Positions 44,714 to 54,020 of a DNA stretch of 64,000 nucleotides are shown piece after piece (the first letter of the stretch is position 1; each line of letters begins with the position of its first letter). Both the position numbers and the translations under genes were made by a program. Source of the stretch: Adiantum capillus-veneris (taxonomy: Eukaryota > Streptophyta > Polypodiopsida > Polypodiales > Pteridaceae); contig CM043962.1 in NCBI GenBank assembly GCA_014529385.2, forward strand, positions 48,308,598-48,372,597, in the 5' to 3' direction. A model generated the notes under the pieces. That model made no database searches, was not told where the DNA came from, and saw only the letters and a list, made by a program, of their open reading frames with translations.

Positions 44714-46200
44714 TTCATGAAGTGTCTACACAAATGCATCGATACAGCACCCGTCTCAACATCGAGCAGGACACAACAGAAGACAATAGAAAGATTGGAG
44801 CAGTTACGCCTTGAGATGATGGAGGAACAAATGGCAGATGCCATCAGTGACGCCAACGCTGATGATTTGTCATTGCTGTTTCCCTATTTCCATGTTGGCC
44901 TTCCTGTGTGGGGATGCATTCTGTATTTTCCCTATCACCCCCACGAGATTGCAATTTTAGAGAACCGGACGAGGGAACTCACAGACTCAATCATCAATTG
45001 CTTGCTTTGGTGCATGCTATTCTTTTTTTCACAATAAATTCTTTTAATATATTCAATTTTGTATGACACAAATTTCTTTACAGTTTTGTAGTTTCAAATT
45101 TGCCTTGGAATATGCAAGATGATGTCGCCGTCCTTGACTCGAACCTCTCGGTCGTTTTGACGGCCGAGGATACATCTTTAGTGGAAGTAGTTGACTAGTT
45201 CCACTCAGTGAACATGGAGCAAAATGTTTTTGTTCTGGCTTATCATGAAGGGTACGCAATTTTTTTCATAGTGAAATTATTTTATCTTGAACTCTAATTT
45301 GTTGTGATGACATATGTTTTGCTTATGTTTATTTGTAACAGCGCTCATTGGAGTCTTGTTCTCTTACACCTTGAACGAAACCGGTGCTACCTTGCTAATT
45401 CATCCCATGGATTTCATGGTGAAGTACGTAGGTAAGAGGTTTTGTATTTTGTTCGACATCGCATAGAATTTTGTTAAAAGTTGCTTATGAAATTTAATTG
45501 TATTTTGCGCAGATCTATTCGGAAGCTTGTGTCTGCTCTTGAAGCTTTAACGCAAGAGCAGATATATGAGAATCTTACGATTATTAGCTGCAAAGTCCCC
45601 AAGCATGACGATGCCGACTCTTGTGGATGGAGGGTCTTAATCAATGCAAATTTTTTGTTAGGGGTCATGCTTGATGGAAGTCGTAGAAGTGTAAGCATTT
45701 GACACTCATTTACAGATTTGTATCTTAATAAGTTAGTAGCTATGTTAATAAACATGATGTTCTTAACGCAGGTAAGAAATTTGGCAGATTATTCAAAGGT
45801 TGATGTTTCTTCGTTTAGAAACAGAATGATTGAAAACTTGATCAATTGCGTGACCATGCGTCCAGACGAAGCACGTGATGCTTTTATCCCGCCAGCACCA
45901 AGGCCCACGCCTAGGCCTTCGCCGACAAGATACTCGGTGTCTGCCACACCAACACAAGCATATATCAATATCGCCCCAAATGCCTCCCCAACCCAAGCTC
46001 CCACCAGCTCTCGTCATCAAGAAATAGCTCCAGAACCCTCAAACCCCCCACCCAACACCTCTCCTTCTCATGAAGCAGCTCCAGAGCCCCCAAACCCCCC
46101 ACCCAGCACCTCTCCTACTCATGAAGCAGCTCCAGATCCCCCAAAACCCCAAGCCACCACCTCTCCTCAACCTCAACCAACAGCCCCCACATCACTGTAA
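44714..46200 (+). pseudogene. Gene D: five-exon Ulp1/C48-like cysteine protease
   Basis: Exons: about 44714-45009, 45084-45251, 45342-45431, 45513-45690 and 45772-46200. All four introns (about 74-90 nt) are GT-AG and keep phase. The Ulp1 core is seen as A-H-W-S-L-V-L-L (catalytic His), Y-L-A-N-S where Asp is usual, and D-A-D-S-C-G-W (catalytic Cys); the Gln six before Cys is His here. A TAG at 45196-45198 breaks exon 2. The last exon encodes three copies of a Pro-rich unit (N-P-P-P-x-T-S-P-x-H-E-A-A-P). Its stop TAA (46198-46200) lies in a copia LTR that cut the gene. The 5' end is uncertain: ATG 44714, or spliced from gene C. Confidence 0.8.
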
Positions 46201-46516
46201 AGAAAGAGGATGCAAGAGAGCTACACAAGACAAGCACACACCACAGAGAGATGGAAAGCTTCTTCTTCTTTTCACAGAAAAGAGAGTACAAAATGACTAA
46301 GTGCTAAAATTGAAAAGTAGCACATATGTACATGCAATCAGTAAGTGTGAACTCGATAGAAGCGTACTAGGCTGGCACTATAAGTGTAGTCCAGCTGTAG
46401 AATCACTGGCAGAGATCCTCCGTGTCGGTCACCTAACGCGCCAGTGAGTAAATGTCGTAAGCCACCAAGACCCGTAGTGGATGCCAGCTCAAGATGTAGA
46501 GCTCGACATCTCAACA
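46196..46516 (-). repeat. 3' LTR of a truncated copia element
   Basis: On the minus strand it begins TGTTGAGATG and ends TTTACA (321 bp), preceded by the polypurine tract CAAGGGGGAG (46517-46528). It cuts into gene D. Only about 170 bp of the element's interior remains, so no target duplication can be checked. Confidence 0.85.
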
Positions 46517-46528
46517 CTCCCCCTTGAG

Positions 46529-46686
46529 CTCTGCATGTCGTAGAGTCCAAGCATAGTCTGGAAACGTCGAAGCTTCTCAGCTCTGAGGGCCTTGGTAAAG
46601 ATATTCGCTATCTGCTCCTCTCTGCTGACGTAGACCAAGTCAATGTCGCCCGCCAACACTCGCTCTCGATAGTCTTTTACGCCCAT
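46529..46686 (-). pseudogene. pol: Copia RNase H end fragment
   Basis: The minus-strand translation reads R-V-L-A-G-D-I-D-L-V-Y-V-S and I-F-T-K-A-L-R-A-E-K-L, the usual C-terminus of copia polyproteins. It runs into the PPT and LTR. Everything upstream is missing. Confidence 0.88.
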
Positions 46687-46691
46687 TCCGA

Positions 46692-46936
46692 GGACCCCTA
46701 CCTACATACCACATTTATGAAGACCCACCTTCACTTGTAGACCAAGAAGAGCAACTCATCCCTGATAAAATAGTTGACCATGAAACCACCACTACACACA
46801 CTGGAATGGTTTATAACCGTTACCTTTTGACTTTCAAGGGCCACCCTAGAGAGGATGCCAAATGGATGCCTGAAAAGTTTTTTCGCAACTTTCCCGACCT
46901 TCTCCACACTTTCCATCACTCACGGTCCAGTTGATT
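46692..46936 (+). pseudogene. Gypsy chromodomain fragment
   Basis: Reads P-D-K-I-V-D-H-E, Y-N-R-Y-L-L-T-F-K-G-H-P-R-E-D-A-K-W-M-P and N-F-P-D-L-L, the pattern of chromodomains at the end of chromovirus integrases. Such domains guide integration to heterochromatin. The frame is open but isolated, and the rest of pol is absent. Confidence 0.85.
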
Positions 46937-46982
46937 TCTCTATTGAGCAACTGAGGACAGTTGCTATCCCTAGTGGGAGGGA

Positions 46983-47657
46983 TGTTACAAGACTGGGCAC
47001 CCTCTTGTTGTAGTGGTTAGCTGCAATTGGGATAGCTGGGCGTAATGGTTAATTATGTGCTGTCTATTTTACAAATTGAGTTGATGATGATTTTGTAGAG
47101 TGGAATGCGAGGAGTTGATGAAGAGGCGACGGCAATTACTCTTGGCCATTTTATAATTGCACAGTATCTTAGAACATCATTTCAATAAGCCACTATGGCT
47201 CTGTAAATAGTTGTAGTGGGAACTCCCCTTATGGGTCATGCAAGAACTAATGAGCTTCACTCATTTGCAAAAGTAAAGTGGTTGTAAAAGAGGGGCCTCA
47301 ATTTTTGGCACCTTAAACTCAAAGTAATATATTAAATACCAACTCCACAAGAGAGGTGCCCTGGAGTGGAGTTTGGGACTAGATTTAGGCCTTTCTCTTG
47401 CAAATTCTCTTCTCTACTCTCTTAAGCTATGGTTATTTTGCTGTGTACTCTCTAATCTAGTCTCCATCTCTTACACTCTCTTACAAGTTTGTCTATGTCA
47501 ATTCTATGTTTACTGTGTGTGTGTGTGTGTGTGTGTCATAGTCTAGGTGCGTGTGTGTGCTAGGAAATTGGAAGAAGAGGTGGACAGTTTGATGGTGATG
47601 GCTTGAAAGCTTGTGTTGAATATTCTAAGCGGTCGATCTCCCCCTCTTCTCCCAACA
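46983..47657 (+). repeat. Possible LTR of the chromodomain element
   Basis: A purine run (AGTGGGAGGGA) followed by TGTTACAAG at 46983 looks like PPT plus LTR start. A TG...CA end could be CCCAACA at about 47657. There is no second copy in the window to confirm it. It includes a GT microsatellite near 47515-47536. Confidence 0.4.
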
Positions 47658-47753
47658 ATGTTGCCTCAATCTTCTAAGCAAGACAAATTAGGCGGAATCT
47701 AGGAAGATTCTGGGAGTTTTTTTAGGAGAAAAAGGTTGCAGATGATACTCGTC

Positions 47754-47755
<2 letters not shown>

Positions 47756-47812
<57 letters not shown>

Positions 47813-47948
47813 CGCCAGCCTCGCGATCCTCAAGCGTCGCAGGTGTCAGCGTCTCCGTGCATGGCTGCGGCAGTTGCCAGCGCTCATGACAACATGGCCA
47901 GGAGAATAAGGCACACGCGCAGGTCGGAGCACTCTGCGTTGCAGAACT

Positions 47949-47999
<51 letters not shown>

Positions 48000-48052
48000 T
48001 TTGTCTCCCTGTTTCGCTTGCATGGGAGCATTTCGTCAACGCGTGCAGTTTG

Positions 48053-48150
<98 letters not shown>
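47756..48150. repeat. GA and CT microsatellite cluster
   Basis: A GA run (about 47756-47810) and two CT runs (about 47951-47997 and 48056-48146). Each CT run is followed by a related GTTTC(G/A)CTTGCATGGGAG segment, so the module is duplicated. The long frames here on both strands are repeats of Ser-Leu or Arg-Glu and not genes. Confidence 0.9.
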
Positions 48151-48466
48151 TCACTTGCATGGGAGGACCTCGTCGCGGCGTGGGAGGGTGGAAGAATGCG
48201 CACACAGTGTGTGTGTGTCTCCCTTGCAAGCAGGTGCAGTGCCGACGTGTAGCTCAGACCAACACAGGGGGTCTGGCGGTAGCGCAGAGAGGGGCGGCTG
48301 CAGGAGGGGCGGTTGCAGAGCGAGAGCAGCTCGCTTCTCAGCCACGTCGCGCGTGCAACGCATCCAAGCCAGAGGTCTAATTTGAGACTTAAGCTCAAGG
48401 GGAATCTCTTGGAAAATTAATCAATGACCCAGTGCGGGGACCCAATATACTTAACGTTTGAAGAAG
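48151..48466. other. GC-rich non-coding stretch
   Basis: No gene. It joins the microsatellite cluster to the copia LTR. ATACTTAAC at about 48448-48455 is the reverse complement of the first bases of the copia LTR. Confidence 0.4.
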
Positions 48467-49206
48467 ATGGAGCCTGATTTACCCTTGTAATTTTTTGTGG
48501 TAAAAGCGCACATTTGTAAGGCCCCCATTATGAGGAGAATCCATCGTGCGTGAAGGAAAATCACTCACCGGAAACCAAAATTTTCACGGACAAGAATCAG
48601 GGGCAACTCGCCGGAATATTATGGCCGGACGGCGGCCGAAAAGTGGTCGGAAAACAACCGGTCGCTTGGCCGGTAGTCAATGGCTGATGGCCGGTGGTCG
48701 AAAGTCAATGGCCGGTGGCCGGTGGTCGGAAGTCAATGGCCGGTGGCCGGTGGCCGAATTCAAAAGCGGACTTGTCTTCTCAAGGGCGGCCACACATGGG
48801 CGGATTGGAGGGTCCGATTTGGACTTATTCGCACAAGGGCGGCTACACATAGCTGTCTCTCATAAGAGAGGACAGCCCTTTTGGCGTATAAAAGGAGGCC
48901 ATTTCTACACATATTTCATAGTGTGAAGTTGATGCAACAAGGTGAGTGTGAGGTGGTGAGAGTGAAGCAAGGCGGGAGCTCTATCAAGGGTTTAATCCCT
49001 TTGTAAACTACTTCTTCTTTTGAAGTGCTAAAGCCATTGAGTGGTTGCTTTCCCGTGGACGTAGCCCACATTGGGTGAACCACGTATATCGTGTGAACTC
49101 TCTCTCTCTCTCTCTCTACTCTATAATCTCTTGTGTGTGAAATCTATCTCTCTCCATTAAGTAATCTACTCAAAAAATCTATTTAGCTACGTCTTATTTT
49201 CTAACA
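48467..49206 (+). repeat. 5' LTR of the copia element
   Basis: Matches 53224-54020 from ATGGAGCC onward and ends TTTTCTAACA. TATAAAAG lies at 48887-48894. It contains several GGCCGGTGG-type tandem short repeats (about 48650-48760) and lacks a 42-bp segment present in the other LTR (53373-53414). Confidence 0.93.
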
Positions 49207-49208
49207 AC

Positions 49209-49220
49209 TGGTATTAGAGC
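49209..49220 (+). other. Primer-binding site of the copia element
   Basis: TGGTATTAGAGC starts two bases after the LTR, one base different from the plant initiator-Met site TGGTATCAGAGC. Confidence 0.9.
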
Positions 49221-49279
49221 AAGGTTTGCTCATAGCTAAATTATCTCAAGGAAAGGATTCCTTGAATTGAGTGGGAGTT

Positions 49280-50698
49280 ATGGCGGAGGAAGGGAAGCTC
49301 AAGATTGAGAAGTTCAACGGCAAAAACTACCAACATTGGAAGATGCAGATTGAAGACTATCTCTACCAGAAGGACCTCTATTTGCCACTAGGCGGTCTCG
49401 CGAAGAAGCCTACAACAATGGCAGATGAAGCATGGATTGTTCCTGATCGAAAGGCAATGGGAACAATCCAGTTAAGCTTGGCATCAACGGTGGCCTTCAA
49501 TGTTTTGGGGATGAAGACCACAGAGGACTTGATGAAGTCACTTGACGACTTCTACGAGAAACCATCATCATCCAATAAGGTATTTCTTATGAAGCGCTTG
49601 TTCAATCTAAAGATGGCAGAGAATGGTTCAGTTGCAGAACACCTAAATGACTTTAACACAAACATAAGTCAACTTCGATCGGTAAAAATCAATTTCGATG
49701 ACGAAGTGCGAGCTCTCCTTATACTATCATCTCTACCGGATAGTTGGGACAGCCTTGTGATGGCTGTAAATAATTCTATCTCTGGTACAAATACTCTTAA
49801 GTTTGATGATGTTGTGGGTGTTCTCCTAAGCGAGGAAATACGAAGGAGAAGCACAGGAGAATCATCAAGTGTTGCATTGTCAGTGGAAACAAGAGGAAGG
49901 CCTAAGGAGAGGTTCAAAAGCCAAAAGGGTCGTGATCGCTCAAGACGGAGCAAGTCACGCACAAAGCCAGTTCTTGAATGTTGGAACTGCGGCAAGAAGG
50001 GCCACGTCAAGAAGGATTGCTGGTCCAAGAAGAAGAAGGAGACAGAGTCTCAAGACAACAAGCCAACATCGGAGGCCAATGTGGCAGGTAAAGTAGAGCA
50101 AGATGCTCTAATTCTCTCATTAGACAATGTATCTAATTCCTGGATAGTAGATTCCGAGGCTTCATTCCATGCGACACCACACAAGCAACATTTCGAAGAC
50201 TACACCAAAGGTAATTTTGGGTATGTATACTTGGGAGATGATGAAGCTTGTAAGATTGTCGGCAAAGGTACAGTTTCTGTCAAAACTGCTAACGGAAATG
50301 AATGGAAGCTTAAAGATGTTAGGCATGTTCCTTCTCTTCGCAAAAATTTAATCTCTATAGGACAATTGGACGATGAAGGTCACAACATTGCATTCGGAAA
50401 CAAACGGTGGAAGATCTCAAAGGGATCTTTGGTGGTTGCCAAGGGAGAAAAGGTCGGTACACTTTACTTGTGTACTGTTAGCACACAACCTTCAGCTTGT
50501 GCAGCAACTACAGAAGTTGATAGTGCAGTGTGGCACTATCGACTTGGGCATATGAGTGCCAAAGGAATGCAAATCCTTCAAACAAAGAAGCTTCTACCAA
50601 GTTTGAAAGAAGTGGACTTAGAGTTCTGTGAAGATTGTGTTTATGGTAAACAAAAGAGGGTAAAATTTCAAAAATCAGGAAATGAAAGAAAAAATTAA
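49280..50698 (+). pseudogene. gag: Copia Gag and protease
   Basis: ATG 49280. The copia Gag starts I-E-K-F-N-G-K-N-Y-Q-H-W-K and contains L-L-S-S-L-P-D-S-W-D. The zinc knuckle C-W-N-C-G-K-K-G-H-V-K-K-D-C is at about 49979-50020. The protease motif at 50147-50164 reads V-D-S-E-A-S where D-S-G-A-S is expected, so the catalytic glycine is lost. The GAG-pre-integrase zinc module follows (H-Y-R-L-G-H-M, C-E-D-C-V-Y-G-K). The frame ends at TAA 50696-50698 after a one-base shift in an A-rich run; the next segment is in another frame. Confidence 0.93.
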
Positions 50699-51659
50699 AA
50701 AACTTGAGTTGGTTCATTCTGATGTTTGGAGTCCTGCAAGTACACCATCACTTGGTGGCTCATTGTACTATGTAACATTCATAGACGATGCGACTAGAAA
50801 AACATGGGTTTATGTCATGAAGAATAAATCCGATGTATTTTCCATATTTCAAAGGTGGAAAGCCTTTGTGGAGAATGAAACAGGTACCAAGGTTAAATGC
50901 CTCAGATCCGACAATGGAGGCGAATATTGCAGCCAAGCTTTTGAAAGCTTTTGTGCTAGCAATGGCATTCGGAGGCAAAGGACAACCCCAAGGACACCTC
51001 AAATAAATGGGATTTCGGAAAGGATGAACATGACAATCATGGAACGAGCACGAAGCATGTGGCTACATGCAGGCCTACCGCTTGAGCTTTGGGCGGAAGC
51101 TGTAAGTACGTCTGTGTACTTAATCAATCGGTCACCCTCAACGGCATTGGATGGGGGAGTTCCAGAAGAGGCATGGACAGGTAAACCGGTGAATTATGCA
51201 TTTCTCAAAGTGTTTGGGTGTGAGGCTTTCATGCACATAGATAGAAGCCTAAGATCAAAGCTAGATGCAAAGTCCAAAAAGTGTTTCTTCATTGGCTATG
51301 GAGAAGGAGACTTTGGGTATCGCCTATGGAATCCTGAAGATGGTAAAATCTTAAGGAGTAGGGATGTAATTTTTAACAAACAAAATATGTACAAAGATTA
51401 CTTGGAAAGAAAACAAACAAAAGAAACAGGTGATGAGTACATGGAGCTTGAGGACGGTGAAGACTCAAGGACTGCAAACGGTGACAATGTGCAACAACGT
51501 CAACCAAATGAGGAGCCTCAACCTATTCCCCGAAGATCTACAAGAGCAAGTAGACCTCAAGAAAGGTTTGTTCCTTTCTTCAACCATCTCTTGATCTCAG
51601 ATTCTGGAGAGCCAGAATCATACGAAGAAGCTATGCAACATGAATCCAAAGAAGAATGA
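50682..51659 (+). pseudogene. pol: Copia integrase
   Basis: Continues after the frameshift near 50690. The D,D,E core is complete: D in V-H-S-D-V-W (about 50715), D in R-S-D-N-G-G-E-Y (about 50910) and E in I-S-E-R-M-N (about 51018). The copia-specific C-terminal part follows (F-G-C-E-A-F, K-C-F-F-I-G-Y). It ends at TGA 51657-51659, where Trp is usual (TGG to TGA); the next segment is in the same frame. Confidence 0.95.
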
Positions 51660-51668
51660 ACGAAGAGC

Positions 51669-53162
51669 ATGCAAGTGGAGATGGACTCACTACATCGCAA
51701 CCAAACATGGGAGTTGGTTGAGTTGCCTAAAGTTAAGCGGGCACTTCAAAACAAATGGGTGTACAAGCTGAAGGAAGAAGAAGGTGGGAAGAAAAGGTAC
51801 AAGTCTAGGCTTGTGGTAAAAGGTTTTTCTCAAAAGAAAGGTATTGACTTCAATGAAATATTTTCTCATGTTGTAAAAATGAACTCAATTAGGCTTGTCT
51901 TAAGCCTTGTGGCTGCTCATGATCTAAATCTCGAGCAAATGGATGTAAATATGGCATTCCCTCACGGTGACTTAGAGGAGGAAATCTACATGCTTCAACC
52001 AAAGGGGTATGAAGTAAAAGGTAAGGAGAAAATGGTTTGCAGATTAAAGAAGAGTTTGTATGGTTTAAAGCAAGCATCAAGACAATGGTACTTGAAGTTT
52101 GATCGATGGATGTTGGATCATGGATTCACAAGATGCAACTCGGATCACTGCGTCTACACGAAGAATTTGGGAGATGGGAAATTCATCATCCTAATGTTGT
52201 ATGTTGATGACATGTTGATTGCAAGTGCTAACATGCAGGACATCAAAGACCTAAAAGAGGAGTTGTCTAAATCTTTTTCAATGAAAGATTTAGGTGCTGC
52301 AAAGAGGATACTTGGTATGAAAATATCAAGGGACAGGACGAAGAAGACAATAAAGCTATCTCAAGAAGATTACATCAAGAAGGTACTAGAAAGGTTTGCA
52401 ATGCAAAATGCAAAACCAGTTTCTACACCTTTGGCTGGTCATTTTAAACTAACGAAGGATATGTGTCCAAAGACACAAGAGGAGATAGCCTATATGTCTA
52501 AAGTTCCATATGCTACAGCGGTAGGTTCTCTAATGTATGCTATGGTCTGGACAAGGCCAGACATTGCATATGCAGTGGGAGTTGTGAGTAGGTTCATGGA
52601 CAACCCAGGTAAAGAGCATTGGCAAGCTGTGAAGTGGATACTTAGGTATCTAAAAGGGACAACAACAAATGCTTTGTATTTTGGAGGAACTGATATTTTT
52701 CTAGAAGGGTATGCTGATGCAGATATGGCAGGTGACAAAGATACTCGAAGGAGCACTACTGGCTATGTGTTCACGGTTGGAGGCACAGCAGTAAGCTGGG
52801 CTTCAAAGCTGCAGAAAGTGGTTTCACTTTCTACCACGGAAGCAGAGTATGTAGCAATGACGGAGGCAAGCAAAGAAATTCTGTGGCTTCACAGATTCTT
52901 AGAAGATCTTGGATTCAAACAAGACAATTGTGTCTTGTACACTAATAGCCAAAGCGCTATCCATCTTGCGAAGAACTTAGCCTTTCATTCAAGGACAAAG
53001 CACATTGAGGTGAGATATCAATTCATACGCACTCTTTTGGAAGAGGGAAAGCTAAAGCTAGGAAAGGTGCATACAAGTGAAAATCCTGCAGACATGTTTA
53101 CAAAGGTGGTCAACAAGGAGAAGTTGAGTTTTTGCTCATCTTCAATCGGCATTCAAGGATAA
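51669..53162 (+). pseudogene. pol: Copia reverse transcriptase and RNase H
   Basis: In frame after the TGA. RT blocks include Q-M-D-V-N-M-A-F-P-H-G-D-L, S-L-Y-G-L-K-Q-A-S-R-Q-W and the catalytic Y-V-D-D at about 52200-52211. RNase H has D-A-D-M-A-G-D and T-E-A-E-Y (intact). The usual Y-C-D-[SN]-Q-S-A reads Y-T-N-S-Q-S-A, so one catalytic Asp is replaced by Asn (about 52940). The C-terminus R-T-K-H-I-E-V-R-Y and P-A-D-M-F-T-K is typical. Stop at 53160-53162, about 50 bp before the PPT. Confidence 0.95.
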
Positions 53163-53211
53163 GAAGCCAAAATGGAAAGCAGTCACAGGTTTGGTTTGGA
53201 GATCAGTCTCC

Positions 53212-53222
53212 AAGTGGGAGAT
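53212..53222 (+). other. Polypurine tract of the copia element
   Basis: CAAGTGGGAGA, one base before the LTR start. Confidence 0.85.
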
Positions 53223-53223
53223 T

Positions 53224-54020
53224 GTTAAGTATGGAGCCTGATTTACCCTTGTAATTTTCTGTGGTAAAAGCGCACATTTGTAAGGCCCCCATTATGAGGA
53301 GAAGCCATCGTGCGTGAAGGAAAATCACTCACCGGAAACCAAAATTTTCACGGACAAGAATCAGGGGCAACTTTAGAGGCCTTGGGGACGGAGGCCCCCG
53401 AGACTTTTGTTTTTCGCCGGAATATTATGGCCGGACGGCGGCCGAAAAGTGGTCGAAAAACAACCGGTCGGTTGGCCAGTGGCCGGTAGTCAATGGCCGA
53501 TGGCCGGTGGTTGGAAGTCAATGGCCGGTGGCTGGTGGTCGGAAGTCAATGGCCGATGGCCGGTGGCCGAATTCAAAAGAGGACTTGTCTTCTCAAGGGA
53601 GGCCACACATGGGCGGATTGGAGGGTCCGATTTGGACTTATTCACACAAGGGCGGCTACACATGGCTGTCTCTCATAAGAGAGGGCATCCCTTTTGGCGT
53701 ATAAAAGGAGTCCATTTCTACACACATTTCATAGTGTGAAGTTGATGCAACAAGGTGAGTGTGAGGTGGTGAGAGTGAAGCAAGGCGGGAGCTCTATCAA
53801 GGGTTTAATCCCTTTGTAAACTACTTCTTCTTTTGAAGTGCTAAAGCCATTGAGTGATTGCTTTCCCGTGGACGTAGCCCACATTGGGTGAACCATGTAT
53901 ATCGTGTGTACTCTTCTCTCTCTCTCTCTCTACTCTATAATCTCTTGTGTGTGAAATCTATCTCTCTCCATTAAGTAATCTACTCAAAAAATCTATTTAG
54001 CTACGTCTTATTTTCTAACA
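53224..54020 (+). repeat. 3' LTR of the copia element
   Basis: 797 bp, TGTTAAGTAT...TCTAACA, TATAAAAG at 53700-53707. Includes the 42-bp segment (53373-53414) absent from the 5' LTR. Confidence 0.95.

Larger units (their letters stand above)
48467..54020 (+). mobile_element. Nearly full-length Ty1/copia retrotransposon
   Basis: LTRs at about 48467-49206 and 53224-54020, a PBS, gag-protease-integrase-RT-RNase H in copia order, and a PPT. The outer bases of the 5' LTR differ from the 3' LTR start (TGTTAAGTAT), and no target duplication is seen (right flank TCACA). The element is inactive through a frameshift near 50690, a TGA at 51657 and altered catalytic residues. Confidence 0.95.

Noticed and set aside
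38741..46200. Cassette as a Maverick/Polinton or giant-virus insertion
   Set aside because: Ulp1-like protease alone would fit, but there is no DNA polymerase B, capsid, packaging ATPase or integrase, and the genes contain spliceosomal introns.
46338..46550. Minus-strand frame of 70 codons
   Set aside because: It lies within the copia LTR at 46196-46516.
47688..48398. Several long frames with Ser-Leu, Arg-Glu or Leu-Ser repeats on both strands
   Set aside because: They are produced by CT/GA arrays that stay open in all frames; no coding signal lies outside the arrays.
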